NCBI GenBank assembly: GCA_025463215.1
Contig: JAOBWF010000296.1
Location: 20,439 to 84,438, forward strand
Source: Acidobacteriota bacterium
GTDB lineage: Bacteria > Acidobacteriota > Vicinamibacteria > Vicinamibacterales > CAVVIG01
Direction: 5' to 3'
Length of the DNA: 64,000 nucleotides
In this document: one piece after another, positions 1-8,621 of the stretch
How positions within the stretch are numbered: the stretch's first letter is position 1
How the letters are laid out: every line of letters begins with the position of its first letter
Notes under the pieces: generated by a model
Database searches by the model: none
What the model was told of the DNA's origin: nothing
What the model saw: only the letters and a program-made list of their open reading frames with translations
Translations under genes and position numbers: made by a program

Positions 1-1962
1 GTAGTTGATCTCGCAGCCGGCGGTGTTGAACGTGCAGCCCGGCGACTGCTGAATGACGTCGTCGCCGTTCAGATCGCGCCACGTGACAGTGGCCGATTGC
101 AGGCGCATCGGGTTCAGTGCCGCCGCGACACCGTTGGTCGCGGACAGCTCGTACTTGTTGACGCTGAACTTCACCGCCGTCTTCGCATTGCCGCGCAGAT
201 CGTAGACGATGCCGAGACGGGGAGCCCAGGTCTTCCAGATCGGCATGTCCTGAGGACCGAACGAACGATCCGGGACGTAGACTCCGGCCGTCGAGCTTTC
301 GGCCGCGATCGACGAGTGGAAGTATTCCCACCGCATCCCATAGTTGATGGTCAGGCGGCGTACCGTCCAGGTGTCCTGTGCGTAGAGGCCCCATTGTGCG
401 TTCATCGTGAAGCGATCCCGCTCGGGCGTGTTGTAGATCGCGGCCGATGTCGGCACACCGTTCTGATAGATCTGGCCGACCGCGCCGTTCAACGTCGTGC
501 CCTGTTCGAGGAATCCCCACGTGTCCTGCGCCCCGAACTTCATCGTATGGGAACCGCTCACGTAAGACGCCGACGACGAGAAGAAGCGGCGCACCGGAAT
601 CAAATAGTAGTTGCCGCCCGGGGCGGCATTGGTGACGGTGCCGAGTGACGTGTCCATGTGGTACGCAGCCGCGAACCATGGCAGCGTGCCGTACGGAGGC
701 TCGACGCCCGGTTGATACGTCGTGTGCCGCTGCGCGCGGTACTCACCGTATCCCGCTTCGAACAGGAGCCGGTTCGACACGGTGGACGTCCATTTGCCCT
801 GCAGCTGCTGATACAGCTTCGATGGCTCCCACACGCGCGAGGCCTTGACCGGGTCGTAGCCCGCCAGCATGTCGTGCCCTTCGTACTTGTTCACCCGATC
901 GATATAGGCGGTGAACTTATTGCGTGGCGACAGTTGCGTCGTCAAACGGATCGACGCATTCTCCACGTACTGATCGAGGACACCCTGGGTGCCGTCGGGA
1001 TAGAACGTGTCGGCGACGGCGGTGTTCGCGCTGATCTTACGCGCCGCGGCGAACCACCACACGCGATCCTTCACGATCTTTCCGCCCAGGCCGCCTTCGA
1101 GGTCGTAGAGCCCATCGAGCGAATCGCCCTTGGTCAACCCGCGCGCGATCAAATCCGGCGAAATGCTCGCCGCCTGCCACGTGTGCCGGCTGCCGTAAGC
1201 GTTCATCGAGCCGTGCAGATCGTTGCCGCCCTGACGAGGCACCATGTTCTGGCGGACGCCGCCAGTCGAGACGTCGGCGCCAGAGGTGGTGGTTTGGAAG
1301 ACCATCTCCTCGTAGGACTGCGTGTTGGTGTACGCCTGGGTCGAGCCGTTCCCGCACATGCCGTTCAGCTGAATGCCGTCGAGCGTCACCGTGGTCTCCT
1401 GTCCGGCGTTGCCGTGGAGCAGCATCCCGACCTGGTTCATCGCGTGCGCGCCACCGACGTCCGGCTGCGCATTCGTCACACCGGTGACCAGCTGTCCGTA
1501 CGACTGCGCGGTCCGGCCGGTCGGAATTGCGTCAAGGATCTCGCGACTCATCACCTGCCCCTTCGCTGCGCTCTGCACGTCAACGACGGGCGACGCGCCG
1601 GAGACGGTGACCGTCTCCTCGAGCTCGCCGACCCGCAAATCGGCATTCACCGTCGCCGTGAAGTCGGTCGGCAGCTCGATCGCATTGCGCCGCACCGTCG
1701 AGAAGCCCTGGAGCGAAACCGTGATGCTATACACGCCGGGTCTCAGGTCCCGGATCTGATACGCGCCGCGATCGTCGGTGGTGACCGACCGGATTTTCTC
1801 GATCAGCTGCGGGCTGGCGACTTCCACCGTGGCGCCGGGAATCACCGCGCCGGTCGTATCTTTCACCACTCCGACAATGGCGCTCTGCGCACGGGCAATG
1901 CTCGGACAGAACGCGAGGCACATCAGCGCGACGACGAACGACTTTCCTATCAGTCTGCGCAT
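1..1962 (-). CDS. TonB-dependent receptor, Oar-like, 3' end beyond window (partial)
   Basis: Outer-membrane beta-barrel receptor with an N-terminal carboxypeptidase-regulatory-like domain; 654 residues are visible and the frame is open to base 1, so the C-terminal barrel strands lie outside. A signal peptide (about residues 1-26, ending ARAQ) is followed by the Ig-like domain (SAIVGVVKDTTGAV, about 27-110) and the plug, which has DGIQLNGMCGNG and a GGVRQNM segment. The start ATG is preceded by a strong AGGAGG. It is a close paralogue of the receptor at 8622-11555, sharing whole motifs such as GLTKGDS and WWFAAARK. It lies 69 bp downstream of a PQQ dehydrogenase on the same strand, so the two probably form one operon for substrate uptake and periplasmic oxidation. 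The substrate is not evident from sequence. Confidence 0.93.
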   Translation of the reverse strand, partial: MRRLIGKSFVVALMCLAFCPSIARAQSAIVGVVKDTTGAVIPGATVEVASPQLIEKIRSVTTDDRGAYQIRDLRPGVYSITVSLQGFSTVRRNAIELPTDFTATVNADLRVGELEETVTVSGASPVVDVQSAAKGQVMSREILDAIPTGRTAQSYGQLVTGVTNAQPDVGGAHAMNQVGMLLHGNAGQETTVTLDGIQLNGMCGNGSTQAYTNTQSYEEMVFQTTTSGADVSTGGVRQNMVPRQGGNDLHGSMNAYGSRHTWQAASISPDLIARGLTKGDSLDGLYDLEGGLGGKIVKDRVWWFAAARKISANTAVADTFYPDGTQGVLDQYVENASIRLTTQLSPRNKFTAYIDRVNKYEGHDMLAGYDPVKASRVWEPSKLYQQLQGKWTSTVSNRLLFEAGYGEYRAQRHTTYQPGVEPPYGTLPWFAAAYHMDTSLGTVTNAAPGGNYYLIPVRRFFSSSASYVSGSHTMKFGAQDTWGFLEQGTTLNGAVGQIYQNGVPTSAAIYNTPERDRFTMNAQWGLYAQDTWTVRRLTINYGMRWEYFHSSIAAESSTAGVYVPDRSFGPQDMPIWKTWAPRLGIVYDLRGNAKTAVKFSVNKYELSATNGVAAALNPMRLQSATVTWRDLNGDDVIQQSPGCTFNTAGCEINY

Positions 1963-2031
1963 ACAGCTCCTCCTCCGGAGCAACCGCGATCGGTCGCTTG
2001 CTGCACGATCCTGGACAGGTCTCATAGAGCG

Positions 2032-3960
2032 TTACGGCGTGCCGCCGCGGCCGCCGCCGAGCGCGAAAGCGACCAGCGCGTTGTCCGCGCCGGTGCCGGT
2101 CGCCATGACAATGAATTGCTTGCCCGACGCGGTGCGGTAAGTCATCGGGTTGGCGTTGTTGGTGTACGGCACGTTGCCGCGCCAGACTTCGCTGCCGGTC
2201 AGCGTGTCGAAAGCGTAGAGGTAGCCGTCACCGCCGCCGATGAACACTAGGCCGCTCTTGGTCACCATCGCCCCGCCGCGGCTGTTGGGGGATCCGAGAC
2301 GATCGGGCAGGACGACCCCTTTCAGCAGCGGGTTGTTACGCAGCGACGGGCTGCCCTCGCCGAGTGGCACCTTCCACGCGATCGTCCCCTTGCTCAGATC
2401 GAGCGCCGTCAATACCGCGTACGGCGGCGAATTGAGCGGAAGCCCGCGAAGGGTCATCTCTTCGGCGCCACGCGCGAACATGTTGGAGTACTCGGGATCG
2501 ACCAGCGCGTCGGTGCCATCGTTCTTCGCGACGCGATTGCGGCCGATCGAGTGCGCCGCGCGCACGAAGAGGTAACCGCTCCCCGGATCGAACGCGGCGC
2601 CTCCCCAGCTCGCGCCGCCGCCCTGCGACGGGCTTTGCAGCGTGCCTTCAAGCGACGGTGGCGTGTAGAGCGGGCCAAGGCGGTACTTCTTCATCTCCGC
2701 CTGCGCCATCGCCTTGATCTCCGGCGTCAGATTGTTCGCGTCCTCGAGCGTGACGCCCTGGTCGACAAACGCCGGCGGCTTGCTCGGGATCGGCTGCGTC
2801 GCGTACGGCTGCTCGCCGGGCACGTTGCTGTCACTCGGAACCGGCTTCTCGACGATTGGCCACACCGGTTTGCCGGTCACTCGATCGAACACATACGCGA
2901 AGCCCTGCTTGGTAACCTGGGCGATCGCGTCGATCTTCCGGCCGTTCACGGTGATCGTCGCCAGCACCGGTGGCGCGGGATTGTCATAGTCCCACAGCCC
3001 GTGGTGGACTTCCTGGAAGTACCACTTCATCCTCCCGGTCGCGACGTCGAGGCAAACGACCGACTCCGCGAATAGGTTGGCGCCTTTGCGATCGCCGCCG
3101 TAGTAGTCGCTGCTCGGCGTCGTGGTCGGCAGATAGAGCAGCCCGCGCGCCTCGTCGAGCGCCATCGGCGCCCACACGTTGCCGTGGCCGTTCTTCTTCC
3201 ACGACTCGTCGTCCCACGACTTGGCGCCGGCATCGCGCTCCGACATCGGGATCACCGCGAAGACCCACTCGCGCTTGCCGGTCCGCGCGTTGATGGCCTG
3301 GACCTGTCCGACCGGATCGGCGGACTGGACACGATCGGGGACCTGGCTGCCCATGATCACGAGGTCTTTGTAGATGATCGGCGGCGAGCTCTGCGTCACA
3401 TGCGTGAAGTCCGAGACGCGCTGGAGACCGTCGGTGAGCGAGACCGCGCCGTTGTTGCCGAACGAGGCGACCGGCCTGCCGGTCTTGGCGTCGAGCGAGA
3501 ACAGCCGGTGCCGGCTGTTCAGGAATATGCGCAGCTTGTCGCCGTCGCGCCAGAACGCCGTTCCGCGCAGCTTCCAGCCGCTGCCGGAGAGCACCTGTCC
3601 GAGCTTGTAGGCCTCTCCATCAAAGCGCCATAGCTCTTTGCCCGTTTCGGCGTCGAGCGCGGCGATGCTGTTGTACGGTGTCGTCACGTAGAGGACACCG
3701 TCGATCATCAACGGCGTGCTCTCGAAGAAGCCCGGGACCGTGCCGTAATCCGGCAGCGGCGTTTCCCAGTGCTTCCACTGCCATGCGACGTGCAGCTGCG
3801 ACAGGTTGTCCTTATTGATGTCGGTGAGCGCCGAGTACTTCATTCCGCCCTGATCGCCACCGTAATAGGGCCACTCGACCTGCTTGGGCGGTTCGGCCAC
3901 GGCCGCAGCCAGCCACGAGCCGGTGACAACAACTGCCAGAACCGACAACACCTGCTTCAT
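2032..3960 (-). CDS. Periplasmic PQQ-dependent dehydrogenase (quinoprotein)
   Basis: Predicted eight-bladed quinoprotein that oxidises an alcohol, sugar or aldehyde in the periplasm using pyrroloquinoline quinone; 642 residues, normal for family members lacking a fused cytochrome domain. An N-terminal signal peptide (MKQVLSVLAVVVTGSWLAAA) precedes propeller repeats of the type ALDAETGKELW, near residues 80-95, and FDTLTGSEVW near the C terminus. I chose the ATG at 3960 because GAGAGG sits 8 nt upstream; two in-frame GTG codons at 3963 and 3969 are alternatives. It is the first gene of a likely operon with the TonB receptor below it. No CxxCH is present, so it needs a separate electron acceptor. 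Substrate specificity cannot be assigned. Confidence 0.9.
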   Translation of the reverse strand: MKQVLSVLAVVVTGSWLAAAVAEPPKQVEWPYYGGDQGGMKYSALTDINKDNLSQLHVAWQWKHWETPLPDYGTVPGFFESTPLMIDGVLYVTTPYNSIAALDAETGKELWRFDGEAYKLGQVLSGSGWKLRGTAFWRDGDKLRIFLNSRHRLFSLDAKTGRPVASFGNNGAVSLTDGLQRVSDFTHVTQSSPPIIYKDLVIMGSQVPDRVQSADPVGQVQAINARTGKREWVFAVIPMSERDAGAKSWDDESWKKNGHGNVWAPMALDEARGLLYLPTTTPSSDYYGGDRKGANLFAESVVCLDVATGRMKWYFQEVHHGLWDYDNPAPPVLATITVNGRKIDAIAQVTKQGFAYVFDRVTGKPVWPIVEKPVPSDSNVPGEQPYATQPIPSKPPAFVDQGVTLEDANNLTPEIKAMAQAEMKKYRLGPLYTPPSLEGTLQSPSQGGGASWGGAAFDPGSGYLFVRAAHSIGRNRVAKNDGTDALVDPEYSNMFARGAEEMTLRGLPLNSPPYAVLTALDLSKGTIAWKVPLGEGSPSLRNNPLLKGVVLPDRLGSPNSRGGAMVTKSGLVFIGGGDGYLYAFDTLTGSEVWRGNVPYTNNANPMTYRTASGKQFIVMATGTGADNALVAFALGGGRGGTP

Positions 3961-4192
3961 CACCGGCACCTCTCGCTCGTTAACTGAACTGCGGTCGAGA
4001 GCGTCTTCATTGGGACAAATAAGTCGGTGTCAAGAAACAAATTCGTCGGCATCCGCGTGATGTATAGAGGACCCACCCGCAGACTGCAACCGTTGTGGGA
4101 CGAATGGCAGTCGGCAGGGGCCAACGGCAATTGCCGGGTACACGTGCTCGTGGATGGTGACGCTGTCGTCTCGACATAGTCACCGTCGTGTC

Positions 4193-4215
4193 ACGTCACG
4201 CGCGTGCAGTGACGT
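4193..4215. promoter_or_regulatory. Inverted repeat ACGTCAC-N9-GTGACGT in a divergent promoter region
   Basis: Perfect 7-bp arms (4193-4199 and 4209-4215) separated by 9 bp. It lies in the 330-bp space between the minus-strand PQQ dehydrogenase and the plus-strand LytS-type kinase. A further GTCAC copy lies just upstream (about 4179). The position suits an operator, possibly for the LytTR regulator encoded downstream, but the repeat does not obviously match a published LytTR box. The rest of 3961-4287 shows no gene other than the short leader frame at 4248-4295. Confidence 0.35.
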
Positions 4216-4247
4216 CCGATTACCCAGGAGGAGGACGAAAACCAGAG

Positions 4248-4295
4248 TTGTCAGCGACCAGGGTGATCGGTAGAATGCCGCCTACCCGTGTCTAG
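4248..4295 (+). other. Possible short leader ORF overlapping the kinase start
   Basis: A 15-codon frame (TTG at 4248 or the internal ATG at 4275, stop TAG at 4293-4295) lies behind an unusually strong AGGAGGAGGA at about 4225-4235. It ends 8 nt inside the following kinase gene, whose GTG start at 4288 has no Shine-Dalgarno of its own and is preceded by an in-frame stop at 4264. This is the arrangement expected for translational coupling through a leader peptide. The peptide itself looks unremarkable. Confidence 0.3.
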
Positions 4296-5481
4296 GGTTA
4301 CGGCTTTTCCAGCCGAGCACCTCCACGTACCGGCCGCTCGCGACACCTCAGTCGCGCTCAAGGTGCGCCCGGTCGATTCGACGGCATCGCCGCGGAGCGC
4401 CGTCGAGCGGCTCGCGCTGTGGGCGGTGGCGGTCCCGTTGGGACTGCTCGACGGGCTGCATTGGTATCTGCAGACGCCGCCGGTCAATCCCGCGGTCGTC
4501 GTGCTCCATGTCCTCGTCGCGTGGACGCTGTATCCCGCGCTGGTGCCGTTCGCGCAATCGGTCACCCGCCGCTTCCCGCTGGACACGGCCGCGTGGCCGC
4601 GCGCTGTTCCAGTGCACCTGCTGGCAGCGGTGGCGTTTCAGTACGTCCACCTGCAAATCACGCACTTTCTGCTGGTGATGGTGGTGCGGCCCATCTTTTT
4701 CCCTGGCGCGACGACTGCGCGCTACTACTTTCCCGGTCTGCCACCGCAGCACCTGCGCGAATACCCGATCGATCTGCTCGCCTACTGGATCATCGTCGGT
4801 TTCTTTTACGCGGCGCACTATCGCTCCGAGCTGCACCAACGGGAAGTCGGTGCGGCACGGCTCGAAACCAGCCTGGCTGAGGCGCGTCTCGAGCTGCTGC
4901 GGCGCCAGCTCAGCCCGCACTTCCTCTTCAACACGCTGAACACCATCTCGGTGCTGGCACAAAACGGCAATCAGACCGCCTTTCTTGAAACCCTGTCCCG
5001 GTTGAGTAACCTGCTCCGCGTCGCGCTAGACGAGACGCAGCCGCAAATCGTCCTGCTCTCGGACGAGCTGAAATTTCTCGAGGGCTATATCGCTATCCAG
5101 CAGATCCGCTTCGCCGATCGCCTGCACGTGCAGCTCAATGTCGAGAAGGTCTCGCGGCGCGGCCTGGTACCGTTCATGATCCTGCAGCCCTTGGTCGAGA
5201 ACTCGATCGAGCACGGGTTCTCGGCGCTGACCTCCAGCACGGTGGTGATTATCGAAACGACCGTGAAACGCTCGACGCTCATTCTGCGCGTCAACGACAG
5301 CGGACCGGGATTCACCAACGCGCCGGGGCCGCGCCACGACCGCATCGGCCTCGCCAACACCGCGTCGCGCCTGCACCAGCTGTACGGCGACCGCCAGACG
5401 ATCGAGTACGGACATTCTCCTGACGGCGGCGCATCGGTCACGATCTCCATTCCATTTGAGCAGGCGAGCGACCGCGACTGA
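4288..5481 (+). CDS. LytS/YehU-family sensor histidine kinase
   Basis: Membrane sensor kinase of the His_kinase (PF06580) type, 397 residues, that phosphorylates the LytTR regulator encoded immediately downstream. Four hydrophobic segments (about residues 40-60, 68-90, 108-135 and 160-178) are followed by a coiled linker. The phospho-acceptor region LRRQLSPHFLFNTLNTI has its His near 211. The ATPase N-box PLVENSIEHGF and a G-box (NDSGPGF, GLANTASRL) follow. It has no extracytoplasmic sensor domain, so the stimulus is probably sensed within the membrane. The start GTG overlaps a possible leader ORF. The kinase-regulator pair sits between two TonB-receptor/PQQ-dehydrogenase cassettes and may regulate them; that is inference from position. 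Confidence 0.92.
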   Translation: MSRVTAFPAEHLHVPAARDTSVALKVRPVDSTASPRSAVERLALWAVAVPLGLLDGLHWYLQTPPVNPAVVVLHVLVAWTLYPALVPFAQSVTRRFPLDTAAWPRAVPVHLLAAVAFQYVHLQITHFLLVMVVRPIFFPGATTARYYFPGLPPQHLREYPIDLLAYWIIVGFFYAAHYRSELHQREVGAARLETSLAEARLELLRRQLSPHFLFNTLNTISVLAQNGNQTAFLETLSRLSNLLRVALDETQPQIVLLSDELKFLEGYIAIQQIRFADRLHVQLNVEKVSRRGLVPFMILQPLVENSIEHGFSALTSSTVVIIETTVKRSTLILRVNDSGPGFTNAPGPRHDRIGLANTASRLHQLYGDRQTIEYGHSPDGGASVTISIPFEQASDRD

Positions 5482-5495
5482 ATCCGGGAGGAACA

Positions 5496-6287
5496 GTGAT
5501 TAACACTCTCATCGTTGATGACGAGCCGTTGGCCCGCGAAGGGATCCGGCTGGCCTTGAAAGGCGAGGCCGACGTGCGCATCGTGGGAGAGGCCGCCGAC
5601 GGCGAGGCCGCTTTGAACGCGATGGAGAAACTGGCGCCCGATCTTATGTTCCTCGATATCCGGATGCCAGGGTTGAACGGCTTCGACGTGCTGGCACGCG
5701 CCAGCCACAGCCACACCCGTATGCCGGTGATCGTGTTCGTGACCGCGTTCGATCGTTATGCGGTCAAGGCGTTCGAAGCGAACGCGCTCGACTACCTGCT
5801 GAAACCGGTCGAGCCACAGCGGCTCAGGGCGGCGGTCGAGCGGACGCGGGCCGAGCTGGCGAAACAGGAAATCATCAAGGACGCGAAGCGGCGCGCCATG
5901 GATCTGCAGAGTGTCGAAGAGCGGCCTGTGGCGCCGCGATCCAGCGAGCCGCTCGCGCGAGCCGAGTATCTCGACCGCGTCGCTGTCCGCGTCCGCGATC
6001 GGTTCCTGCTGATCAAGATGAACGACGTTGACTGGATCGAGTCGGCCGCCAACTACGTGCAGCTGCACTCGCGGTCCCGATCGTTCCTGCTGAGAATGAC
6101 GATGGGCGAGCTCGAAGCAAAGTTGGACCCGCACCGTTTCTCGCGCATCCATCGATCGACGATCGTGAATATCGATCGGCTCGTGGAGGTCAAGCCGTCG
6201 CTGCACGGCGATTTCGACGTCGTGCTGCAGGACGGCACGACGCTGCGCATGAGCCGCGGTTACCGCGAGGCGCTGCTGCCGCGATAA
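5496..6287 (+). CDS. LytTR-family response regulator
   Basis: DNA-binding response regulator of 263 residues. The receiver domain (1-120) has the acidic pair DD8-9, phospho-acceptor Asp54 (MFLDIRMPG), Thr83 and Lys103. A linker of about 40 residues, poor in conserved motifs, leads to a C-terminal LytTR domain (about 160-260: DVDWIESAANYVQLH, FSRIHRSTIVN). The GTG start is supported by GGGAGGAAC, 5 nt upstream, and lies 14 bp after the kinase gene, so the two are cotranscribed. The partner kinase is the PF06580 type usual for LytTR regulators. Targets are unknown; the adjacent divergent PQQ dehydrogenase promoter is the nearest candidate. Confidence 0.93.
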   Translation: MINTLIVDDEPLAREGIRLALKGEADVRIVGEAADGEAALNAMEKLAPDLMFLDIRMPGLNGFDVLARASHSHTRMPVIVFVTAFDRYAVKAFEANALDYLLKPVEPQRLRAAVERTRAELAKQEIIKDAKRRAMDLQSVEERPVAPRSSEPLARAEYLDRVAVRVRDRFLLIKMNDVDWIESAANYVQLHSRSRSFLLRMTMGELEAKLDPHRFSRIHRSTIVNIDRLVEVKPSLHGDFDVVLQDGTTLRMSRGYREALLPR

Positions 6288-6308
6288 TCTAGACTACTGA
6301 GCCGGCTT

Positions 6309-6611
6309 CTATTTCGCGGCGCTCAGCGCCTTCAGGTACGCGAACACCTGCTTGACTTCGTCGTCGCCCATCGACGCCTTGGATACCGGCGGCATCTCGC
6401 CGCCGCCTTCGCGGACGCGCGCGACGAACTCATCGACCTCCATGTCGATCGGCACGAGGCGCGGAGCCGCATCGCCCCGCCCCTCGTCGCCGTGACAGGT
6501 TGCGCAGACGCGATCGAACGGCGCTTTTCCGGCCGGCGGCTGGGCCTGGCCGGACATCATCACCGCGGAGGTTAGCAGCGTCGCAGCAATACCGAGCGTG
6601 AAGGCGCGCAT
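6309..6611 (-). CDS. Small periplasmic mono-haem cytochrome c
   Basis: Exported 100-residue class I c-type cytochrome. The signal peptide (MRAFTLGIAATLLTSAVMMS, cleaved around QAQ) is followed by the haem site CATCH (about residues 38-42) and a Met ligand candidate in the C-terminal half (EMPPVSKASM). I chose the ATG at 6611 over longer frames because AGGTGATC precedes it and the signal peptide begins there. It lies 91 bp downstream of the PQQ dehydrogenase on the same strand, so it is the probable electron acceptor for that enzyme. Family-level assignment is secure; the partner assignment is inference from gene order. Confidence 0.88.
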   Translation of the reverse strand: MRAFTLGIAATLLTSAVMMSGQAQPPAGKAPFDRVCATCHGDEGRGDAAPRLVPIDMEVDEFVARVREGGGEMPPVSKASMGDDEVKQVFAYLKALSAAK

Positions 6612-6702
6612 AGGGATCACCTGATTAAATGACGGGACAGACGAAGAGGCGGTACGGCTGGCGACTCTTCGAGCGTGTACAACCGACCGGCCGAACCTTC
6701 TT

Positions 6703-8541
6703 CTATTGCGGTAGCGCAAACACCCACACGCCAAACCCTGCCTGCGGCCAGTGGACTTCGGGGTTCAGTTCCCTCGCGACCGTCGTGATCCAATTGTGCG
6801 ACATCGACGCGCCGGTGATGAAGGCAAAATATTGCCGCCCCTTGACCCTGAAAGTGATCGGACTCCCTTCCATCTTCGTCGCCATCCGCGGCGACTTCCA
6901 CAGGATATTGCCGGTGCTGAGATCCAGCGCGTACATGTAACGATCCGTGTCGCCCACAAACACCAGACCGCCGGCTGTCGTCATAACCGGTGTGGAGAAC
7001 TGCGTCGCCTGCCGGTGCGTCCAAAGCGTCTTGCCGAACACGTCCATCGCCAACACCTGTGCCGCCAGACCCTTGAAGTCGGGATGGAACAGGTTGACCC
7101 GGCAGCATTCCCCTCCGTACTCGTCAGCACCCGACCCGGGGGTGTAGACCCGAGTGCTGCAGTTGAGCGACATTGGAATGTAGAACGCCTGGGTGGCGGG
7201 GTTGTAGGACATCTGCCGTGAATTCTTGAAGCCGGACGTGCTCGGGCACGTGTAGACCGGCTGCCCCATCGGAGCGTCGATCACTTCCGGGCGGTAGCGC
7301 ACGAACCCTCGCTCGGGATCGATCTCCATCATGTTCTGCAGGCCGGTGTCCGTCGCTCGGATCAGGCGACCGGTCTGCCGATCGAGGTGCCACAACACGC
7401 CGGACTTCCCCATCTCGAAACCGGACTTGCGCGCGTATCCGGGAATGTCGACGTTGATGAATTCGTAAATCTCGTCGAGGTCGAAACTCTCGCCAGGAAC
7501 GTACTGATGGTACCAGGCCATCTTGCCGGTGGCGGTGTCGAGCGCCAGCGTCGAATCGGTGTAGAGGAGCGACATGCCGTCCTTCTCACCGCGGCTCTTC
7601 CGATGCCACGGCTTCGCCTGCGTCGCGCCCCAGTAGGTCAGATGCAGGATCGGATCAAAGCTGCCGGTAATCCACGGATTGCCGCTGGTGGCGCCGCGTT
7701 TCTCGAGCGGGATCCCTTCCCACGTGTCGCCGCCGGGCTCACCGGGCGCCGCCGTCGTGTAGGTCCGCCACGCGCGCGCGCCGGTCTTGGCGTCGATCGC
7801 TCCGATGAAGCAGCGGACCCCCTGCGCACAGTCAACGCCGGAGATGATCTTTCCATCGGCGGCGAGCCCAGTACCCGACGAAGGGGTGTGACCATCGCCC
7901 GCATCGTACAGCGAGCCCTCGAACGCCTTGGTGCCATCGCGAACGTTGATCGCGTCGATCTTGCCGTCGGCCGGATGAATGAAAGCCTTGTCCTCGTAGA
8001 GGACGATCCCGCCGCGGATGCCGCCGGTCGCCCCGGCCGACGTGCCTTTCGCCATCTGGTGGCGGTACTGCCACAGAAAATCGCCGGTCGCGGCGTCGAG
8101 TGCATGCACCACGCCACCCGGCATGCTGAGATACATGACCCCGTCGTGGACGATGGGGCCGACCCAATCATCCACGTTCGGTGAGGCGCCCTTCTCGATC
8201 CCCCACGACCACACCAGTTGCAGGCCGCGGACGTTGCTCTTGTTGACTTGATCCAGCGGGCTGAAACTCTGAGCGTCGTAGGTGCGCCGGTACATCAGCC
8301 AGTCGCCGGGATCCGGATTGCGCAACATCGCATCGGTGACCGGCCGGGTGGTGGTCACCGTGCGGTTGATCGGCGACCGAACCGGCGGCTTGTAATTCCG
8401 TTGCGCTTCCGACTGCTCCGCGCTGCGGCCGCGTCCCGCCGGGGCCTGACCGGCTTGCTCCTGCTGTGCCACCGGCGCATCCTGGCTCGTAGCCAGGACC
8501 AGCGCGAGCAGCGACAACACCCACGTGACTCGAGTTCGCAT
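6703..8541 (-). CDS. Periplasmic PQQ-dependent dehydrogenase
   Basis: Quinoprotein of 612 residues with a signal peptide (MRTRVTWVLSLLALVLA), a low-complexity linker, then a beta-propeller beginning DWLMYRRTYDAQSFSP, the family's usual N-terminal blade. Propeller repeats such as ALDAATGDFLWQY and ALDLSTGNILW are clear. An adjacent Cys-Cys (GGECCRVNLF, about residue 480) is unlike the vicinal disulfide of methanol dehydrogenase in position and may be structural. GGGGAGGG lies 6 nt before the ATG at 8541. Gene order, with the TonB receptor upstream and the cytochrome c downstream, indicates an import-oxidise-electron-transfer operon. Its protein differs clearly from the PQQ enzyme at 2032-3960, so the two cassettes likely handle different substrates. 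Confidence 0.9.
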   Translation of the reverse strand: MRTRVTWVLSLLALVLATSQDAPVAQQEQAGQAPAGRGRSAEQSEAQRNYKPPVRSPINRTVTTTRPVTDAMLRNPDPGDWLMYRRTYDAQSFSPLDQVNKSNVRGLQLVWSWGIEKGASPNVDDWVGPIVHDGVMYLSMPGGVVHALDAATGDFLWQYRHQMAKGTSAGATGGIRGGIVLYEDKAFIHPADGKIDAINVRDGTKAFEGSLYDAGDGHTPSSGTGLAADGKIISGVDCAQGVRCFIGAIDAKTGARAWRTYTTAAPGEPGGDTWEGIPLEKRGATSGNPWITGSFDPILHLTYWGATQAKPWHRKSRGEKDGMSLLYTDSTLALDTATGKMAWYHQYVPGESFDLDEIYEFINVDIPGYARKSGFEMGKSGVLWHLDRQTGRLIRATDTGLQNMMEIDPERGFVRYRPEVIDAPMGQPVYTCPSTSGFKNSRQMSYNPATQAFYIPMSLNCSTRVYTPGSGADEYGGECCRVNLFHPDFKGLAAQVLAMDVFGKTLWTHRQATQFSTPVMTTAGGLVFVGDTDRYMYALDLSTGNILWKSPRMATKMEGSPITFRVKGRQYFAFITGASMSHNWITTVARELNPEVHWPQAGFGVWVFALPQ

Positions 8542-8621
8542 GACCAACCCTCCCCAACGATCATTCCGGAGCGGCCACCGTAGCCTTCCGGCAGTGTCTG
8601 CTCACTTGTCCGAAGCGACCC

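Noticed and set aside
658..2250. 530-codon plus-strand open frame opposite the first TonB receptor and the following dehydrogenase
   Set aside because: It runs across two well-supported minus-strand genes, has no domain, is Arg/His-rich and lacks a ribosome-binding site; a GC-driven shadow.
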